A stretch of 51,085 nt of DNA from Mesorhizobium sp. GTDB taxonomy: Bacteria > Pseudomonadota > Alphaproteobacteria > Rhizobiales > Rhizobiaceae. The notes beneath the pieces were generated by a model, which had not been told where the DNA came from, did no database searches, and saw only the letters and a list, made by a program, of their open reading frames with translations. Location of the stretch: assembly GCF_004962925.1 (NCBI RefSeq), contig NZ_SUEO01000016.1, forward strand, positions 1-51,085. The letters are read 5' to 3'. Each line of letters starts with the position of its first letter. Position 1 is the stretch's first letter. The translations under genes were made by a program, and so were the position numbers. Shown here in pieces: positions 1 to 7,964 of the stretch.

Positions 1-85
1 GCCGACGGGCCGCCTCGGCCTCGACCACTTCGAGGGCCGCTCCTGGCAGGGCCATCGACACGCGCTCATGACCATGATCGCTCAT
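1..85 (-). CDS. 5' end of an unidentified gene, cut by the window edge
   Basis: An ATG on the minus strand is preceded by a strong Shine-Dalgarno (GGAGGA, about 4 bases upstream) and opens a frame beginning MSDHGHERVSMALPG that runs off the left end without a stop. Only 28 residues are visible, so no function can be given. It lies 138 bases downstream of the acyl-CoA dehydrogenase in the same direction and is probably the next gene of the peptide-synthetase operon. It is too short for the ORF track. Confidence 0.5.
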   Translation of the reverse strand, partial: MSDHGHERVSMALPGAALEVVEAEAARR

Positions 86-223
86 GCTTTCCTCCAGCGC
101 CGCCGCCTGAGAGCGGGTGGGGAAAAAAGAACAGCCGAAGGACCCCTCAGCCAACACTACCCGCCGTGCGAAGAGCCCTTCACGCAGCCACGCCAGAGCG
201 ACGTCCTCACAGCCGCATTAGGC

Positions 224-1402
224 TCACGCCATCGACGCGACCACCTCCAGCATCACCTCCGTCGCGCCGCCGCCGATGGATAGGGCGCGGGCGTCACGCG
301 CTATGCGCTCGATCGGGCTCTCGCGCATGAAGCCCATAGCGCCGTGGAACTGCACGCACGTATACGCGACCTCGTTGACGAGTTCGCCGCAGATAGCCTT
401 CACCATCGACACCTCGCGCAGGCAATCTTCGTCCGCCGCCATGCGCCAAGCGGTGGCATAGAGAAACTGGCGGCCTGCCTCCACCTTCGCAGAAAGCATG
501 GCCAGACGTTCACGGATCGCCTGCATGTCCCATAGGACGCCCCCGAATGCGCGGCGAGCTTTCACCCAGCCGAGGGTCATATCGATCGCCGCCTCGGCCG
601 CCCCTATCGCCATGCCGGCGAGGACAAGGCGCTCGTTCTGGAAGTTGCGCATGATAGAGTAGAAGCCCTGTCCCTCTGCGCCGAGTACGTTCTCGGCGGG
701 GATACGGCAACCGTCGAAGACGAGCTCCGCCGTATCGGAGGAGCGCCAGCCGTGCTTGTCCAGCTCGCGGGCGACGCTGAAGCCTGGCGTGCCTTTCTCG
801 ACGAGGAACATCGTGATCCCGTGGCTTCCTGCCGAGGGATCGGTTTTGGCGGCGACGCAGTAGAGATCCGCGTGGACGCCGTTGGTGATGTAGAGCTTCG
901 TGCCGTCGAGGACGTAAGAGTCGCCCTCTCGGCGGGCGCGCGTGCGGATGGCCTTCACGTCCGAGCCCGCATCCGGCTCCGTGATGGCGACCGCGGTGAT
1001 CACCTCGCCGCTGATAATACCCGGCATCCAGCGGGCCCGCTGGGCTTTGGTCCCGTCGTGAAAGACATGCACGGAAGCCATGTCGGTATGGACCAGCGTC
1101 GCGATGGCGACGCCGCCATAGGTCGAGCGCCCGAGCTCCTCGGCGAAGATCGTGGATGCGACCACGTCCATCTCGGCACCACCATACTCGGCCGGGTAGC
1201 GGATGCCGAAGAAGCCGAGTTCGCCCATGCGGCGCAGGATCGGACGGGGAACGAACCCGTCCTCCTCCCAGCGATCCGCACGGGGCTTGATCTCCTCCTC
1301 GACGAACCGGCGCACCTGGTCGCGTAAGAGCTCATACTCCCCCGCCGCCCAAGGCAGCCCCGATCCTCGCGCCGGTACCCAAGCTTTGTCCATCATCTTC
1401 AT
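224..1402 (-). CDS. Acyl-CoA dehydrogenase family flavoprotein
   Basis: FAD-dependent dehydrogenase of the acyl-CoA dehydrogenase fold, about 392 residues, the usual family length. The N-terminal helical domain is followed by the signature AITEPDAGSDV (about residue 146) and a C-terminal helical domain ending in FHGAMGFMRESPIERIARDAR. The catalytic Glu position of MCAD-type enzymes is Gly here (SIGGGATEV). A Glu is present in NERLVLAG (E264 in ORF numbering), where isovaleryl-CoA and long-chain enzymes carry their catalytic base, so the protein looks active. It follows the NRPS gene by about 80 bases in the same direction. In such clusters these enzymes often oxidise an aminoacyl or acyl group held on a carrier protein; that role is inferred. 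The ORF track starts at a TTG (1423); I prefer the ATG at 1402, though its ribosome site is weak. Confidence 0.88.
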   Translation of the reverse strand: MKMMDKAWVPARGSGLPWAAGEYELLRDQVRRFVEEEIKPRADRWEEDGFVPRPILRRMGELGFFGIRYPAEYGGAEMDVVASTIFAEELGRSTYGGVAIATLVHTDMASVHVFHDGTKAQRARWMPGIISGEVITAVAITEPDAGSDVKAIRTRARREGDSYVLDGTKLYITNGVHADLYCVAAKTDPSAGSHGITMFLVEKGTPGFSVARELDKHGWRSSDTAELVFDGCRIPAENVLGAEGQGFYSIMRNFQNERLVLAGMAIGAAEAAIDMTLGWVKARRAFGGVLWDMQAIRERLAMLSAKVEAGRQFLYATAWRMAADEDCLREVSMVKAICGELVNEVAYTCVQFHGAMGFMRESPIERIARDARALSIGGGATEVMLEVVASMA

Positions 1403-1480
1403 CCGCTCTGCTGTGCAGTCCAACGCAAAAGCTTCCGTCCGAATTGGTTCCCCAAGGCCATTCGGAGGCCTTCCGGTAAG

Positions 1481-4453
1481 CTAGAGTTCGATTTCCTCTC
1501 TCGGTCCTTCCGAGACTGAAGGGGCTCTGGAATCGGCCACCCAGAGCATTCCGTCGATCACTTCCGCCAGTCCGGCCACTGTCGGGCGCTCGAAGAGGTT
1601 GCGAAGCTGCACGTCGACGCCGAAGGTCTCCCGCATGCGCGAGACCGCCCGCATCACTAGGAGCGAGTGCCCGCCCAGGCCGAAGAAGTTGTCGTCACGG
1701 CCGATCGACTCGACCTTCAGGAGCTCGCACCACAGCGCGGCCAGCGTCTTCTCGGTCTCCGTCGAGGGGGCGGCGAAAGCTTGTGCAGGCTGGATGTTTT
1801 CCGCCGTCGGCTCGGGAAGCGCGGAGCGGTCGATCTTGCCGTTGGACGTGAGCGGCATCCGTTCGAGGCGAACATAGTGCGTCGGAATCATGGACTCCAA
1901 GAGTTCTTCGGCGAGGTGGGCGCGCAGGTCCGCCACGGTCAGGGGTTTCGACGAGACATAGTAGGCCACAAGTCGTGCGATGCCGTCTTCGGCCGCTGGC
2001 GGTTCGACATAGCCGATTTGGGCCATAATCTGCTTGATGCGGGGTACGTCCAGCTCGTCGTTGAGTTCGTCAATGGCTTCATCGCGCGTCTTCTGGCCGA
2101 GACGCACATCCCAGCTGTAGGGAAGGGCGTAATTGTGATGTCCCCGCTGCTTCTTATGAACGTAGATGCCGACATCGTTGATGAGGCAGTTCGTGGAGCG
2201 TCCTGTATCCGCAGGCCGATTCCATCCCGCCTGCGTCTTCAGGAAGTCGAGCATGTCCTCCAGAGGGACGCTCCAATAGCGGTAGAAGTCGATGAACTTC
2301 ACTTCCTCGAATACTGAGTCATTCCCGAAGGCATCCACGTCGAGATAGCGCGACACAGCATCCTCGCGGCGGTGATACTCCTTGCGCGCCTCGGCGATGA
2401 GCGCGTCCAGACGGGCCGGATCGTAGTCGTCCCGCTTGAAGACCTCCTCGGTCAGGCGCGTCTCAAAGAACTGGCCGCGGGACAACCCCGTCACGATGTA
2501 TCCGATCCCTCGTTCGCGGGCGACGTTTGTGGCCAGGGTGTAGATCGTCTTGAAGCAACCGTTGCAGACGTTCGCGAACCGTTTCAGGCTGTCGACGAAG
2601 ATCTCGTTCATATGCGGCGTGCTTCCCCAGTGGTGATCCACGCCGAGTGAGTTCACGAGCCGCCTGATATTGGCCTTGGCTCCTTCCGAAATGAAACCGT
2701 TGTCGAGGGTGAAGGTAAGCGGTTTCACCCCCATGGCGACGAGCTTGCACAGCATAAAACTGCTGTCTTTGCCGCCGCTCAACAGCACGATGCAGTCGTA
2801 AGGTCCCTTCCGGTTAGCCTGCATCTCCGCGATGAGAACCTGGAGGTCATCCGATGTCTTGAAATAGGTCTGCGCCTTGTCGACATAGGTGTCGAAGGCC
2901 CGGCATAGATTGCAGACGCCTGCCGCATCGAATGTCGTGCCGGGCAGGCCGGACTCAACACCGCACCGTTCGCAATAACGCACTTGTGTCGCTGGTTTCG
3001 CCACCGGGGTGGCGATGGCAACGACAGCGCATTCCTGAACGTGCGGGTGCTTCAGCAGCCGCGCTTCGATCTCGCCCAGCTCGACACGCGCGCCACCAAC
3101 CTTCACCTGATGATCGGCGCGGCCGAGAAAGTCCAGGCGCCCTTCCGAGTTCCAGCGGGCGAGATCGCCCGTCCTGTACAGCCGCAGCTTCGAAAACCCA
3201 TCTCGGGGATCGGTGACCGTGAGGAAACGCTCATCGGTCAAGTCAGGGCGATTGAAATAGCCTCTCACGAGACCGTCGCCGGCAATGAACATCTCACCGA
3301 TGATGCCGGGGGCGGTGGGCTGATGTGCCTTGTTGAGGACGTAGATGCCCGCATTGGCGGCCGGAACGCCGATCGGCACCGATGCGGATTGATCCCGGTC
3401 GATGTCGAAACGGTGAATCATGCAGCCCACAGTGGCTTCGGTTGGTCCGTACTCGTTGTAGATCTCGATAGGATGGGGGATGGCTTTTGTGATATCGCGA
3501 GCCAACTCGGTTTTGAGGTCCTCGCCACCCACGATGAACTTGCGCAGCCTTGTGGTCTCAAGATTGCGGTCGCGGATCATCGCGAGATGCGCCGGCGTCA
3601 GCTTCATGATATCGACGGCATTGTCGTCGATGACCTTGAGCACCACCATGCTCTGGACTCCGGGATCACCAAGATAGACCACGATGCGGCCGCCGGTGAT
3701 GAGTGGCGTGAAGAGCGTCGTGACGGTCAGGTCGAAGGCGAGGGATGAGAAAAGGGGCCATGCGAGACGTTCGCGGGAACTGTACACCCGAGCGGCCCAC
3801 CAGATGTAGTTCACCAGGTTCCGGTGCTCGATCACGACGCCCTTGGGCGTGCCGGTCGAGCCGGAGGTGAAGATGATATAGGCGGCGCCGTCCGGAGTGG
3901 CAGCGGACGGTCGGGCCGAGTCCGGCTGATTCAAAATCGACCCGAAATCGGCGTCGAGCACAAAAATGTCGGCAAGGTTCGGGGAAACGACCGATTGCAG
4001 GCGCGCCTGAGTGATCGCCACCGGCGCCCGCCCGTCGGTCCCGTTGGCAATGTCCTTCAGGATTGTTGCCAGACGCCCCTTCGGCGTTGCCGCATCCACC
4101 GGCACATAGGCTGCGCCGGACTTCAGGACGCCTAAGATCGCGACGACGACTTCAATGGAGTGCTCCATGAACACAACGGCAATCCGACCCGGCCCCACGG
4201 TCGAACTTAGATGCGTGGCCATCTGGTTGGAGCGTTCGTTGAGCTGCTGGTACGTCAGCGTTGCGTCGCCGAAGCGGATCGCTTCAGCGTCAGGACTACG
4301 CGTCGCCTGGTCGCGGAAGAGATCGATGATCGTCCTGTCCGACGGGTAGGGCGCTGCCGTGCCGTTGTACTCGACAACCAGCGCCTGATGATCGGCATCT
4401 TTCAGCAGGGGAAGCGCTACGCCCTCCGCCGCGATAGGTAGGACTTCATTCAT
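1481..4453 (-). CDS. NRPS adenylation-carrier protein with a PP-loop ATPase domain inserted in the A domain; predicted Asn-specific
   Basis: 990 residues. The adenylation core spans about 30-485 with motifs A3 (IIFTSGSTGTPKG, 193-205), A5 (NEYGPTEA, 333-340), A7 (YRTGDLARW) and A8 (KVGGARVELGEIE, 451-463). The A9/A10 part (MIPTHYV; NGKIDR, 871-876) appears only after a foreign segment of about 325 residues (490-815). That segment starts with two CxxC pairs (CERCGVE, CNLC), has the PP-loop motif LLSGGKDSS (557-565) and a later CNGC, and resembles N-acetyl-sugar amidotransferase/WbpG-type ATP pyrophosphatases. A carrier domain follows (LGGHSLL, Ser930). Pocket residues read as D L T K I G E V G K, one change from the published asparagine code DLTKLGEVGK. 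The C terminus is acidic (EEIEL). Start ATG with GGGAG upstream. No condensation domain is present. The product is unknown. Confidence 0.93.
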   Translation of the reverse strand: MNEVLPIAAEGVALPLLKDADHQALVVEYNGTAAPYPSDRTIIDLFRDQATRSPDAEAIRFGDATLTYQQLNERSNQMATHLSSTVGPGRIAVVFMEHSIEVVVAILGVLKSGAAYVPVDAATPKGRLATILKDIANGTDGRAPVAITQARLQSVVSPNLADIFVLDADFGSILNQPDSARPSAATPDGAAYIIFTSGSTGTPKGVVIEHRNLVNYIWWAARVYSSRERLAWPLFSSLAFDLTVTTLFTPLITGGRIVVYLGDPGVQSMVVLKVIDDNAVDIMKLTPAHLAMIRDRNLETTRLRKFIVGGEDLKTELARDITKAIPHPIEIYNEYGPTEATVGCMIHRFDIDRDQSASVPIGVPAANAGIYVLNKAHQPTAPGIIGEMFIAGDGLVRGYFNRPDLTDERFLTVTDPRDGFSKLRLYRTGDLARWNSEGRLDFLGRADHQVKVGGARVELGEIEARLLKHPHVQECAVVAIATPVAKPATQVRYCERCGVESGLPGTTFDAAGVCNLCRAFDTYVDKAQTYFKTSDDLQVLIAEMQANRKGPYDCIVLLSGGKDSSFMLCKLVAMGVKPLTFTLDNGFISEGAKANIRRLVNSLGVDHHWGSTPHMNEIFVDSLKRFANVCNGCFKTIYTLATNVARERGIGYIVTGLSRGQFFETRLTEEVFKRDDYDPARLDALIAEARKEYHRREDAVSRYLDVDAFGNDSVFEEVKFIDFYRYWSVPLEDMLDFLKTQAGWNRPADTGRSTNCLINDVGIYVHKKQRGHHNYALPYSWDVRLGQKTRDEAIDELNDELDVPRIKQIMAQIGYVEPPAAEDGIARLVAYYVSSKPLTVADLRAHLAEELLESMIPTHYVRLERMPLTSNGKIDRSALPEPTAENIQPAQAFAAPSTETEKTLAALWCELLKVESIGRDDNFFGLGGHSLLVMRAVSRMRETFGVDVQLRNLFERPTVAGLAEVIDGMLWVADSRAPSVSEGPREEIEL

Positions 4454-4504
4454 GAGATACGCTCCCCATCGCGGAAATCAAAAAATCAAATCACGTCAAT
4501 CATT

Positions 4505-5521
4505 TCAGCTTTTTTGGATTGCCTGGCGATAAAGTTCTGCGATGGCAGGTGCGTCCGGTTCCTCCAGCATAAGGGGATCGTTGCAGTCCTCGGGCCCGAA
4601 ATAAAATTCGGCATGGGGCACCACTCGAAGCCATCGGTGCGGTGCGGCACCCGATCGCCGCCAGGCCTTGTTCGGAAGGAATATGCATACTCGACCCGAA
4701 TACGGAGTGGGAATGTACCGCCGCAAAGCCGTGATCGCCGTGGATTTGAGTCGAGCTCTGCTCGCCAGCACCGGATCTGTCGTGACAGGCTCGTTGCTTT
4801 TGCGAACGAGGGTCACGAGAGCGCGGACGCGCTCGCCAAGGTTCCGGAGGCGACTGCCGAAATATCGGAGACGGGCGCCGAATGTCGGCAGCTTCGCCAT
4901 CTCTCGCAAGCACGAATCGGCGCTGCGCTTGGCAAAGAAATACAGCAGACGCGGCAATTCCTTATAGGTGGTGGGGTGAAGAGGGGCAAAAAGCGCTATG
5001 CATGGGACCTCCGCTCCGCGTTGACCCAGGATTTTTGCCAGTTCGAAAGCGGTTGCAGCGCCGGAGCAGTAACCGGCGATGATGTACGGACCGGCGGGCT
5101 GATATTCGACAATCTGGCGGGCGAAGTACTCGGCGATATCTTCGACGCGGTTCATCGGCTCGCTCTGCCCATCGAAGCCAGACGGTTGGAGTGCGTAAAA
5201 CGGTTGATCGCCGCCCAGGTGTTTCGACAGGTCCGAGAATGAGAAGGGCGCCCCGATATGCCCGGGTACGGCGTAAATGGGCGTGCGTGTTCCGCGAGAC
5301 TGCAGGGGAATGATTGCAGGCTGTTGCAGGGCCGCCGCCTTGGCCATATTCAGAAACGCGATGATCTCGCCCTTCCGGTCCCGCAACTGGTCGCGAAACT
5401 CTGCCGTCAGTGCGCCAACTGGGGCGTTGCACCGCAGCCGGTCGCCCTCTACCCAGACTTTGATGTCCCTGACCGCGAGGTCTGCGAGAAGCTCCGGGAA
5501 TTGCATCACGTCCGCCGACAT
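4505..5521 (-). CDS. Thioesterase with N-terminal TubC-type docking domain and Cys in the nucleophile position
   Basis: 338 residues. Residues 8-58 (LLADLAVRDIKVWVEGDRLR...) match the TubC N-terminal docking fold, which normally recognises a short acidic C-terminal tail of a partner synthetase. Residues 70-335 form an alpha/beta-hydrolase thioesterase. The nucleophile elbow is GYCSG (Cys152) instead of GxSxG. Cys is known in a subset of NRPS thioesterases, for example beta-lactone formers. The usual C-terminal catalytic His of GDHxxML is not visible; the aligned stretch reads CNDPLMLEEP, so either alignment is off or the triad is degenerate. It lies 51 bases upstream of the NRPS gene in the same direction and should release its product. 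The start ATG has GGAAGG upstream. Confidence 0.88.
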   Translation of the reverse strand: MSADVMQFPELLADLAVRDIKVWVEGDRLRCNAPVGALTAEFRDQLRDRKGEIIAFLNMAKAAALQQPAIIPLQSRGTRTPIYAVPGHIGAPFSFSDLSKHLGGDQPFYALQPSGFDGQSEPMNRVEDIAEYFARQIVEYQPAGPYIIAGYCSGAATAFELAKILGQRGAEVPCIALFAPLHPTTYKELPRLLYFFAKRSADSCLREMAKLPTFGARLRYFGSRLRNLGERVRALVTLVRKSNEPVTTDPVLASRARLKSTAITALRRYIPTPYSGRVCIFLPNKAWRRSGAAPHRWLRVVPHAEFYFGPEDCNDPLMLEEPDAPAIAELYRQAIQKS

Positions 5522-5738
5522 AGGGCCTTCCGATCACTTTCTTCATCATTTACGGCGGAGCCGAAGTGGTTCCCGCGTCCCAGTTGCTCCAGCACGACGG
5601 TTTCATCGATGAAACTGCCGCCTCTTTCTCCGTACGCCCGGGACATGTCAGTGAGCGCTGTCCCGTGTTCTCGACCGCGAAGTGTGGGAAACAAGTGCGG
5701 TTCGAATGAACTTGCGTGCAGTCCAATGGAATTGGTTG

Positions 5739-5770
5739 AGCTTCTCGTTTATCCAGCTTCTCGTTTATCC
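5739..5770. repeat. Perfect 16-bp tandem duplication
   Basis: AGCTTCTCGTTTATCC occurs twice in direct succession in the spacer between the thioesterase start and the phosphopantetheinyl transferase end. It is probably a replication-slippage product. Confidence 0.85.
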
Positions 5771-5809
5771 CCAGTGCATCGTAAGTGAATGATGGCATCG
5801 CGGACACTT

Positions 5810-5844
5810 CAATTCCGGACTACCACTCAATTCCGGACTACCAC
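5810..5844. repeat. Tandem duplication of 17-18 bp at the 3' end of the PPTase gene
   Basis: CAATTCCGGACTACCAC(T) is present twice back to back. The duplication covers the end of the phosphopantetheinyl transferase gene, so its last residues and stop codon are duplicated in the downstream spacer. Confidence 0.85.
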
Positions 5845-6711
5845 GGTCCCGATGTACTCAGATTTCGGTACGAACCTACGGACAGCCCAATCCCTTTCAT
5901 CCCAAGAGAGGGGCTGTCCTAAGCCGCACCCCAAGGCCTTAGAAATAGCTTCCAGCCGGGTCCAGCGCCGGAGGAAGCCTTCCAGCCGGTCTTCCGGACC
6001 AAGGGCGGTGTAGGACCCATACTCGGAGGAGGAAAAGCAGAGCGCTGCGATCTCGTCCGCTTCGGGCACAGGGAGAACTGCCTCGATGTCCACCCCGACT
6101 TCCTGCCCGGTCGAAAGGGCGACGACTGCGACATCTCCGGATCGTGAGACGCTGAAGCGCAAATCGCGAGAAGGCATGCGGTGCGAGAGGTGGGGTTTGC
6201 CTAGGCGTCCATATTCTAGTTCGACGTCGGACGGCGAGATTCCCAGTTTGGAAGCGAGGACCCGGCGAAGCTGCCCACGGGTAGCGACAAAGCGGCGGCG
6301 GTCCCGCTCCAGTCTCAGCCCCTCGGCGCGCCGACGTTCCTCTTCGTTGAGGCAAACGCCTATCTCGCGGATGACGTTCTGCTCCGCATCGAGCATGAAT
6401 GCCAGGATCTCCAAACCACCATTCTCGAGAACCGGCATTATGATCCCGGGTCTCAGCTCGACTTCATCCAAAAAGTTTGGCGAGGGCGGTGCCGGCTCCA
6501 CAAGAGGCTGACTGACGCCGAATCTGACGGGTCGAATTAATCGATGTCCCGGCCGAGCCGAGAGAGCATGAAAATTCCAGCTCGCGCCCAATACGCCATG
6601 GCGATCGTCCCCGCCCGCGCCAGAAAATTGGATAAAGTCGAACTCGGGGCAGCAGTCAGAAGTCATACGTGGTTTCCGATCGCTGGGAGCGCTCATCCCG
6701 CACAAGCGCAA
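5827..6711 (-). CDS. Sfp-type 4'-phosphopantetheinyl transferase
   Basis: Transfers phosphopantetheine from CoA to a carrier-protein serine, here presumably Ser930 of the adjacent NRPS. The magnesium-binding motif is VGVDIE (205-210), and the second motif is FLRRWTRLEAISKALGCGL (246-264). Compared with Sfp, the usual KEA lysine is Leu (TRLEA) and the SHS histidine is Arg (FSVSRSG), so it is a divergent member. Similarity to the family begins near residue 92. The first 90 residues look unrelated, so the true start may be the ATG at 6438, giving about 203 residues, though no good ribosome site is visible there. It lies about 300 bases upstream of the thioesterase gene in the same direction. Confidence 0.82.
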   Translation of the reverse strand: MRLCGMSAPSDRKPRMTSDCCPEFDFIQFSGAGGDDRHGVLGASWNFHALSARPGHRLIRPVRFGVSQPLVEPAPPSPNFLDEVELRPGIIMPVLENGGLEILAFMLDAEQNVIREIGVCLNEEERRRAEGLRLERDRRRFVATRGQLRRVLASKLGISPSDVELEYGRLGKPHLSHRMPSRDLRFSVSRSGDVAVVALSTGQEVGVDIEAVLPVPEADEIAALCFSSSEYGSYTALGPEDRLEGFLRRWTRLEAISKALGCGLGQPLSWDERDWAVRRFVPKSEYIGTVVVRN

Positions 6712-7105
6712 TTCGTTCTAATGAACGCCAGCGCCATTCATGCTGACTTCCTGATGAAACAATCACGTAAGGGCGAAAGCAAGGAGCGCCTGGTGGATAT
6801 TTTGATGTATGGATGGCTACTTCAAAAGACCCAGACATACTGCTGCCCGCAAGGGGTCTGCCGGAGGCGAAACTGCCAAATAATCTTGCCGGATTGACAA
6901 TGAACTGGCGCTCCAATGATCCCCTGCTCTGACGAGCAAGGCTGCTGCGCCGGCTCTGGCCAAAGAGCAGTTACTTGAATGCGGAATTACGTCAGATCAA
7001 AGCAATCTCCGCGCTTCGCTTGCGCGGCCGAGTGACCGCCTGGGCGATGGGCTTTTGCTGCTGGACGACCGAAGCCTCCCGGCCTGCCCGCGAGGCTTTC
7101 ATGCC
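6712..7105. other. Gene-poor spacer
   Basis: Two overlapping opposite-strand ORFs of 117 and 86 codons cross this stretch, but neither shows a recognisable family, ribosome site or convincing composition. I see no supported feature. Confidence 0.4.
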
Positions 7106-7560
7106 TTACGGAAGAATTGGGATCGTGTCCCTGGGAGTAGCTGACGGCTTGGTTTCCACAGCAGGCCCGGCTGGCGTCCTACTCGGCGGTGGAGGCACGC
7201 AGATAGAGGCGGGCGGCGATCTCGACCGTCTTTCCGACGAGCGACGCGCGCCAGTCCCGCATTGTGGGCGTTGCGCAGCCGCTCGGACGATCATATCGTT
7301 CGGGTGCCCGATCATCTCCGCAAGGTCCCAGCCAAACAGCGCGTCGGCCGCATGGTTGGCGAACCGGATGACGCCGTGGACGTCGATGGTGAGGATCGCA
7401 AGCTCATGGCGTCGGCAAAGCCCATCATCGCCGCGCGCGATCTCGCTGTGGCGAAGCTCCAACTGCTGCATCACGAGCGCCGCGAGCTCCTGCAGCGCCC
7501 GGCGCCGACGATCTGCCGCGCCGATGGCTTGGTCCAAACGATGGCAGCCCTTCGTTGAGC
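7106..7560 (-). pseudogene. Remnant of a PAS-domain sensor protein
   Basis: One minus-strand frame contains a clear PAS core, LAILTIDVHGVIRFANHAAD followed by ALFGWDLAEMIGHPNDMIV. The sequence on either side is basic and proline-rich and does not continue the domain. In the adjoining frame downstream, LARVARRKTVEIAARLYL-like sequence resembles the usual continuation, suggesting a frameshift. Upstream in another frame RRTLANISVPAGDDGAILLNE suggests an eroded N-terminal part. No intact catalytic or output domain is visible. It is likely a decayed sensor kinase or diguanylate cyclase. Confidence 0.55.
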
Positions 7561-7763
7561 AGGATGGCGCCGTCATCACCGGCCGGCACACTGATGTTGG
7601 CGAGCGTCCGCCGATAAACGGTCCTGTCGGCCGCTGCGGAGAACCTCGCCCTGCTGGCGGCGGATCAGGTGGACCGAGGGGGTACCCCCCGCACGGACAG
7701 AAAGGGGCCGAAAGGTCCTTATTCAACGACTTAATATGGTCGCTACGGGCTACTTGTAATCTA

Positions 7764-7848
7764 TGGCTCCAGCGGTAGGAGTCGAACCTACAAGCCTTTC
7801 GGCGTCGCATTAACAGTGCGGTGCGTCTACCAATTTCGCCACGCTGAA
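7764..7848 (-). tRNA. Abnormal class II tRNA: leucine-like body with GUU (Asn) anticodon
   Basis: The 85-nt minus-strand sequence folds as a full tRNA with encoded CCA. The acceptor is TTCAGCG/CGCTGGA (one U-G pair) and the discriminator is G. The D arm is GCG-AAATTGGTAGA-CGC, as in bacterial tRNA-Leu. The anticodon stem is CCGCA/TGCGA (outer C-A mismatch) with loop CTGTTAA, hence anticodon GUU. A long variable arm CGCCGAAAGGCTT has a 3-bp stem and GAAA loop. The T arm is GTAGG-TTCGACT-CCTAC. Normal tRNA-Asn is class I with a short variable loop, so body and anticodon disagree. G73 is unlike Leu (A73) but matches Asn and Ser. It sits 116 bases downstream of the ATP-grasp gene in the same direction. 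A pseudo-tRNA or a specialised tRNA are the alternatives. Confidence 0.8.
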
Positions 7849-7880
7849 ACATAGATTAGACAAATCCAATCTCTCCTTGG

Positions 7881-7914
7881 TCCTCGCCTGCCGAAGAGCC
7901 GAACCCGCCGATCG
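7881..7914. repeat. 34-bp dispersed repeat, copy 1 (upstream of the tRNA)
   Basis: TCCTCGCCTGCCGAAG followed by ACCCGCCGATCG. It matches copy 2 at 10569-10602 at 30 of 34 positions. It lies about 33-66 bases upstream of the 5' end of the tRNA, between it and the ATP-grasp gene. Confidence 0.75.
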
Positions 7915-7964
7915 ATTGTCGGCGATGCAGAGCGCACTCCGTGGCAGAGATGACGCTGAGACAA

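Noticed and set aside
6975-7778. 267-codon plus-strand ORF overlapping the tRNA
   Set aside because: No family resemblance and low-complexity Arg/Ala/Pro content; the opposite strand contains a PAS core and the tRNA.
7764-7848. tRNA as attachment site of an integrated element
   Set aside because: No integrase gene or repeated tRNA 3' segment was found in the window, so an att site is not supported.
7790-7875. Mini-ORF starting TTG after AAGGAG and running through the tRNA
   Set aside because: The reading frame is only about 18 codons and its sequence is explained by the tRNA; no evidence for translation.
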